Shown piece after piece: positions 6,042 to 7,630 of a stretch of 7,630 bases of DNA. The stretch is from Candidatus Atribacteria bacterium (GTDB lineage: Bacteria > Atribacterota > Atribacteria > Atribacterales > Atribacteraceae), in assembly GCA_026390275.1 (NCBI GenBank), contig JAPLGF010000118.1, positions 1-7,630 of the forward strand, written 5' to 3'. Below the pieces are notes generated by a model. It searched no databases, was not told the DNA's origin, and saw only the letters and a program-made list of their open reading frames with translations. Each line of letters opens with the position of its first letter. Within the stretch, counting starts at the first letter, position 1. The position numbers and the translations under genes were made by a program.

Positions 6042-6776
6042 ATGAAACTGCAGAACATGCTTCCTTCTCATCTCCGACAGGCGCTCGAGGAGAAATGGCC
6101 TCTTTTTCTTCCTTCGGGAACCATAGAATATCATGGTGAACATCTCCCTTTGGGGGTCGATACTTTTGCCGTCATCAAGGCGCTCGATGAAGTGGAAAAG
6201 AGAATCAATTGTGTCATTGCTCCTCCTATCTGGTACGGACCTGCTAGTTTCGCCGTGGCTGGTCCGGAGAAGGGAACCATCCAGGTCGATGATGACCGGT
6301 TTGGAAAACACGTATCCGATGTGATGCGTGGTTTATTAGACACCGGTTTTCGAAATATCATTGTTGTGATCCATCATCAATTTGAGATGGGGCAGTTGAT
6401 GCCGGAAGCGTTGGCTTTTAAAAAAGCAGGAGTTTCACTCATCTTTGAATTATTAGAAAAAGAACGGGGGCGGGGATGGTGGGGCTCGGAAAAAATGGCC
6501 AGCTACTATGCTCATTTGACGACCCCAGACAACCCCTTCCGCTGGATTCAAGTCGTTCCTCTCATGAGCTCGGAAATCCAGGAGAAGATGGGATATGACC
6601 ATGCAGGAAAGCTGGAAACCTCTTTGATGATGGCAGCGGTACCGGAAACTGTCAACCTGGCTTTTTTGGAGGGAAACATTCCCTGGTTTACCCGGGAAGC
6701 ACGTCAGGCAAGTCAAGTGCATGGTGAAAGAACTTTCCAGATGATCGTCGATTACCTGATTGAGCTTGCCAGGTGA
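6042..6776 (+). CDS. Creatininase-family metal-dependent hydrolase
   Basis: At 244 residues it is near full length for the family. The first metal motif is intact: PSGTIEYHGEHLPLGVD (24-40), with Glu29, His31 and Asp40 matching Glu34, His36 and Asp45 of Pseudomonas creatininase. The second motif, normally NGHGGN or GHYEN, reads IHHQFEMGQ (110-118). His111/His112 and Glu115 could still bind metal, but the spacing differs. The family's late motif is present as DHAGKLETS (186-194). An insertion-like WWGSEKMASYY region (146-156) may shape the pocket. Family members open lactam or amide rings. At least one, IolN of Thermotoga inositol breakdown (recalled, not checked), is reported to open a carbocyclic diketone, so the substrate need not be creatinine. 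The SD TAAGGAG overlaps the previous stop (6026-6032), 9 bases before this ATG, placing the gene firmly in the operon. Confidence 0.85.
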   Translation: MKLQNMLPSHLRQALEEKWPLFLPSGTIEYHGEHLPLGVDTFAVIKALDEVEKRINCVIAPPIWYGPASFAVAGPEKGTIQVDDDRFGKHVSDVMRGLLDTGFRNIIVVIHHQFEMGQLMPEALAFKKAGVSLIFELLEKERGRGWWGSEKMASYYAHLTTPDNPFRWIQVVPLMSSEIQEKMGYDHAGKLETSLMMAAVPETVNLAFLEGNIPWFTREARQASQVHGERTFQMIVDYLIELAR

Positions 6777-6792
6777 GAAGAGGTGGTTCCTC

Positions 6793-6906
6793 ATGAAGGG
6801 AATGACTCTCCTCGATGTATCACCGTATGTGCAGATGGTGATACGTGGACTCGTCATTCTGGGCGCAGTCTGGATGAATATGTTACGATACCGTGCCAGG
6901 AGATAA
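6793..6906 (+). pseudogene. Relic of an RbsC-like (CUT2) sugar ABC permease, C-terminal end only
   Basis: The frame encodes 37 residues, MKGMTLLDVSPYVQ... through QMVIRGLVILGAVWMNML to RYRARR and a TAA. This matches the extreme C-terminus of RbsC-type permeases (pattern 'NGL.LL.VSPY.Q.V..GLVILLAV..D..R'), which are normally over 300 residues. Similarity begins at about 6787, just after the creatininase-like gene ends, so the upstream nine-tenths is missing. An SD-like AAGAGG (6778-6783) lies 9 bases before the ATG, so a 37-residue single-span membrane peptide might still be made. It is most simply the other end of the CUT2 transporter whose ATPase remnant lies at 197-422. A newly evolved micropeptide is the less likely alternative. 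Confidence 0.8.
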
Positions 6907-6940
6907 CGGCTTGAATTATTTTTTATTTCGTGCTCGATAA

Positions 6941-6948
6941 GGGAGAGG
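6941..6948 (+). promoter_or_regulatory. Ribosome binding site of the second creatininase-family gene
   Basis: GGGAGAGG ends 5 bases before the ATG at 6954. The frame is open from a GTG at 6930, but that start would put the SD site inside the gene, and the protein's family-like N-terminus begins at 6954. Confidence 0.7.
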
Positions 6949-6953
6949 ATAGA

Positions 6954-7544
6954 ATGAAAAAGGTGCAGTTTGAGCTCATGCAACCACAGGAAATTATTGA
7001 TGCTAAAAAAAGTTGGAACAGCATGAAAAGTTTTTATCTTCCTGAGGAAATTTTTGCACTGGGAGTTCGGATCTATTTAGAGAAACTGGTCGTGCAGGGG
7101 TATCGCTTGATTGTGATGGTAAATGGCCATGGAGCTACCAATCAAATTCAGACCCTCGAACGGTTGGCCAAAGAGTTCAGTAATGAACGGAAAGTAACCG
7201 TTCTCACCGCATTTGTAGCCATGCCCGATGAAAATGGAGTGATTGATTATGGTCATGCTTCGGCAGCGGAAACCTCGAAGGTAATGGCCATTCATCCCGA
7301 GGCCGTCAATCTTTCCCGTCTTCCAGTAAAGGAAAAACCATTGAAATATCGATATTGGGCCGTTGTAGACAGCGATGCCTTTTTGGGACGACCCAATGCT
7401 GATTTCGAGGTACAGGACGATCCGCGGCTTATGGCCAATCCCCAAAGAGGGGAAGAGCTTTTAAATCATGCAGTGAAGCAAATTGTGGAGAAGGTTCGAC
7501 ATGAAATAGAAAGCTGGACAGAGGATAAGGAGAAAGTAAAATGA
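6954..7544 (+). pseudogene. Second creatininase-family gene, internally deleted in frame and missing its first metal motif
   Basis: The open frame gives 196 residues, shorter than the usual 240-260. Residues 1-18 (MKKVQFELMQPQEIIDAK) look like a family N-terminus of the type 'ELMRP.EI..A'. At about residues 18-21 (nt 7005-7016, in a run of seven A) the sequence jumps to SMKSFYLPEEIFALGVRIYL, which in relatives lies well after the metal motif. The expected G..E.HGPHLPLG.D stretch, which supplies Glu, His and Asp metal ligands, is absent. The later motifs are intact: VNGHGATNQ (56-64), GHASAAETS (100-108) and a long C-terminal part to 196. So roughly 60-80 residues seem lost without breaking the frame. 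Without those ligands normal catalysis is unlikely. The frame is still open and coupled by ATGA to the next gene, so the loss could be recent, or the protein could keep a non-catalytic role. It is only distantly like the creatininase-family protein at 6042. Confidence 0.7.
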
Positions 7545-7630
7545 GCAGCCAATATGCCGCCATCCTGGAAAAAATAAAGGAGATTCCCATATTGGATGTC
7601 CATTCCCATATCTCTACTGATCACCCCCAC
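7541..7630 (+). CDS. Amidohydrolase-superfamily enzyme, 5' end only (possibly uronate isomerase-like)
   Basis: The first 30 residues, MSSQYAAILEKIKEIPILDV followed by HSHISTDHPH, run to the window edge. ILDVHSHIS is the HxH metal motif at the end of the first strand of amidohydrolase TIM barrels. The helix-then-'IPILDVHSH' opening resembles uronate isomerase-like and related members more than dihydroorotase types, but so short a piece cannot settle the subfamily. The start ATG overlaps the previous stop (ATGA), and AAGGAG at 7527-7532 lies 8 bases upstream, so it belongs to the same transcription unit as the deleted creatininase-family gene. If intact, it would be a cytoplasmic metal-dependent hydrolase or isomerase acting in the same pathway. 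Confidence 0.6.
   Translation, partial: MSSQYAAILEKIKEIPILDVHSHISTDHPH

Noticed and set aside
421..6783. 7-bp direct repeat GAAGAGG at 421-427 and 6777-6783, exactly at both edges of the intact block, as a possible target-site duplication
   Set aside because: Both copies are purine-rich sequences that double as ribosome binding sites, so chance is enough. No transposase, integrase or terminal inverted repeats were seen.
6891..6927. Possible terminator: CCGT/ACGG pairing followed by a T-rich run after the permease relic
   Set aside because: The stem is only 4 bp with a large loop, the T-rich run begins several bases later, and the next gene follows closely in the same direction.
6911..6940. 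TTGAAT followed by TCGATA as a promoter for the second creatininase-family gene
   Set aside because: The -35-like box is fair but the -10-like box matches too few consensus positions.
440..7544. Straightforward creatinine-to-sarcosine pathway (creatininase plus creatinase)
   Set aside because: The M24-like protein lacks a clear creatinase catalytic His, the first creatininase-like enzyme has an altered second motif, the second has lost its first motif, and the importer is sugar-type. The fold pairing is noted but the pathway name is not supported.

Overview
This window looks like a catabolic and uptake locus of an anaerobic-type bacterium of moderate G+C. Genes are tightly packed on the + strand, Shine-Dalgarno (SD) sites are strong GGAGG types, and several genes overlap by ATGA. 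Gene style and content (LacI regulator, CUT1 sugar-type transporter, creatininase-family, URO-D-like and M24-like proteins) would fit Atribacterota, Thermotogae or similar lineages. Nothing in the window proves the phylum, so this is a low-confidence guess.

Layout. Positions 1-167 are the 3' end of a LacI-family regulator. At 197-422 lies the wreck of a ribose-type (CUT2, RbsA-like) transporter ATPase, with one extra base and a large internal deletion. Six apparently intact genes follow. They are a creatinase/M24-fold protein that has lost most metal ligands (440-1603), a sugar-type solute-binding protein (1794-3128), two MalF/MalG-type permeases (3197-4069, 4066-4890), a URO-D-superfamily protein (4874-6028) and a creatininase-family hydrolase (6042-6776). 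Then at 6793-6906 comes a second relic, the last ~37 codons of a ribose-type (RbsC-like) permease. A second creatininase-family gene (6954-7544) appears to have lost its N-terminal metal-binding segment in frame. The window ends inside an amidohydrolase-like gene that starts at 7541.

How the parts may work together. The binding protein and permeases should import a small polar, carbohydrate-like solute, using an ATPase encoded elsewhere. The creatinase-like, URO-D-like, creatininase-like and amidohydrolase-like proteins would process it in the cytoplasm. Creatininase and creatinase folds act in consecutive steps in creatinine breakdown, so finding both folds beside one importer is suggestive, but the active-site changes argue against a textbook creatinine pathway. 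The substrate is unknown.

The most striking structural point is that RbsA-like and RbsC-like relics bracket the intact block. This suggests an older operon (LacI regulator, CUT2 transporter, creatininase, amidohydrolase) was interrupted or replaced by a CUT1 transporter cassette and is eroding at its edges.
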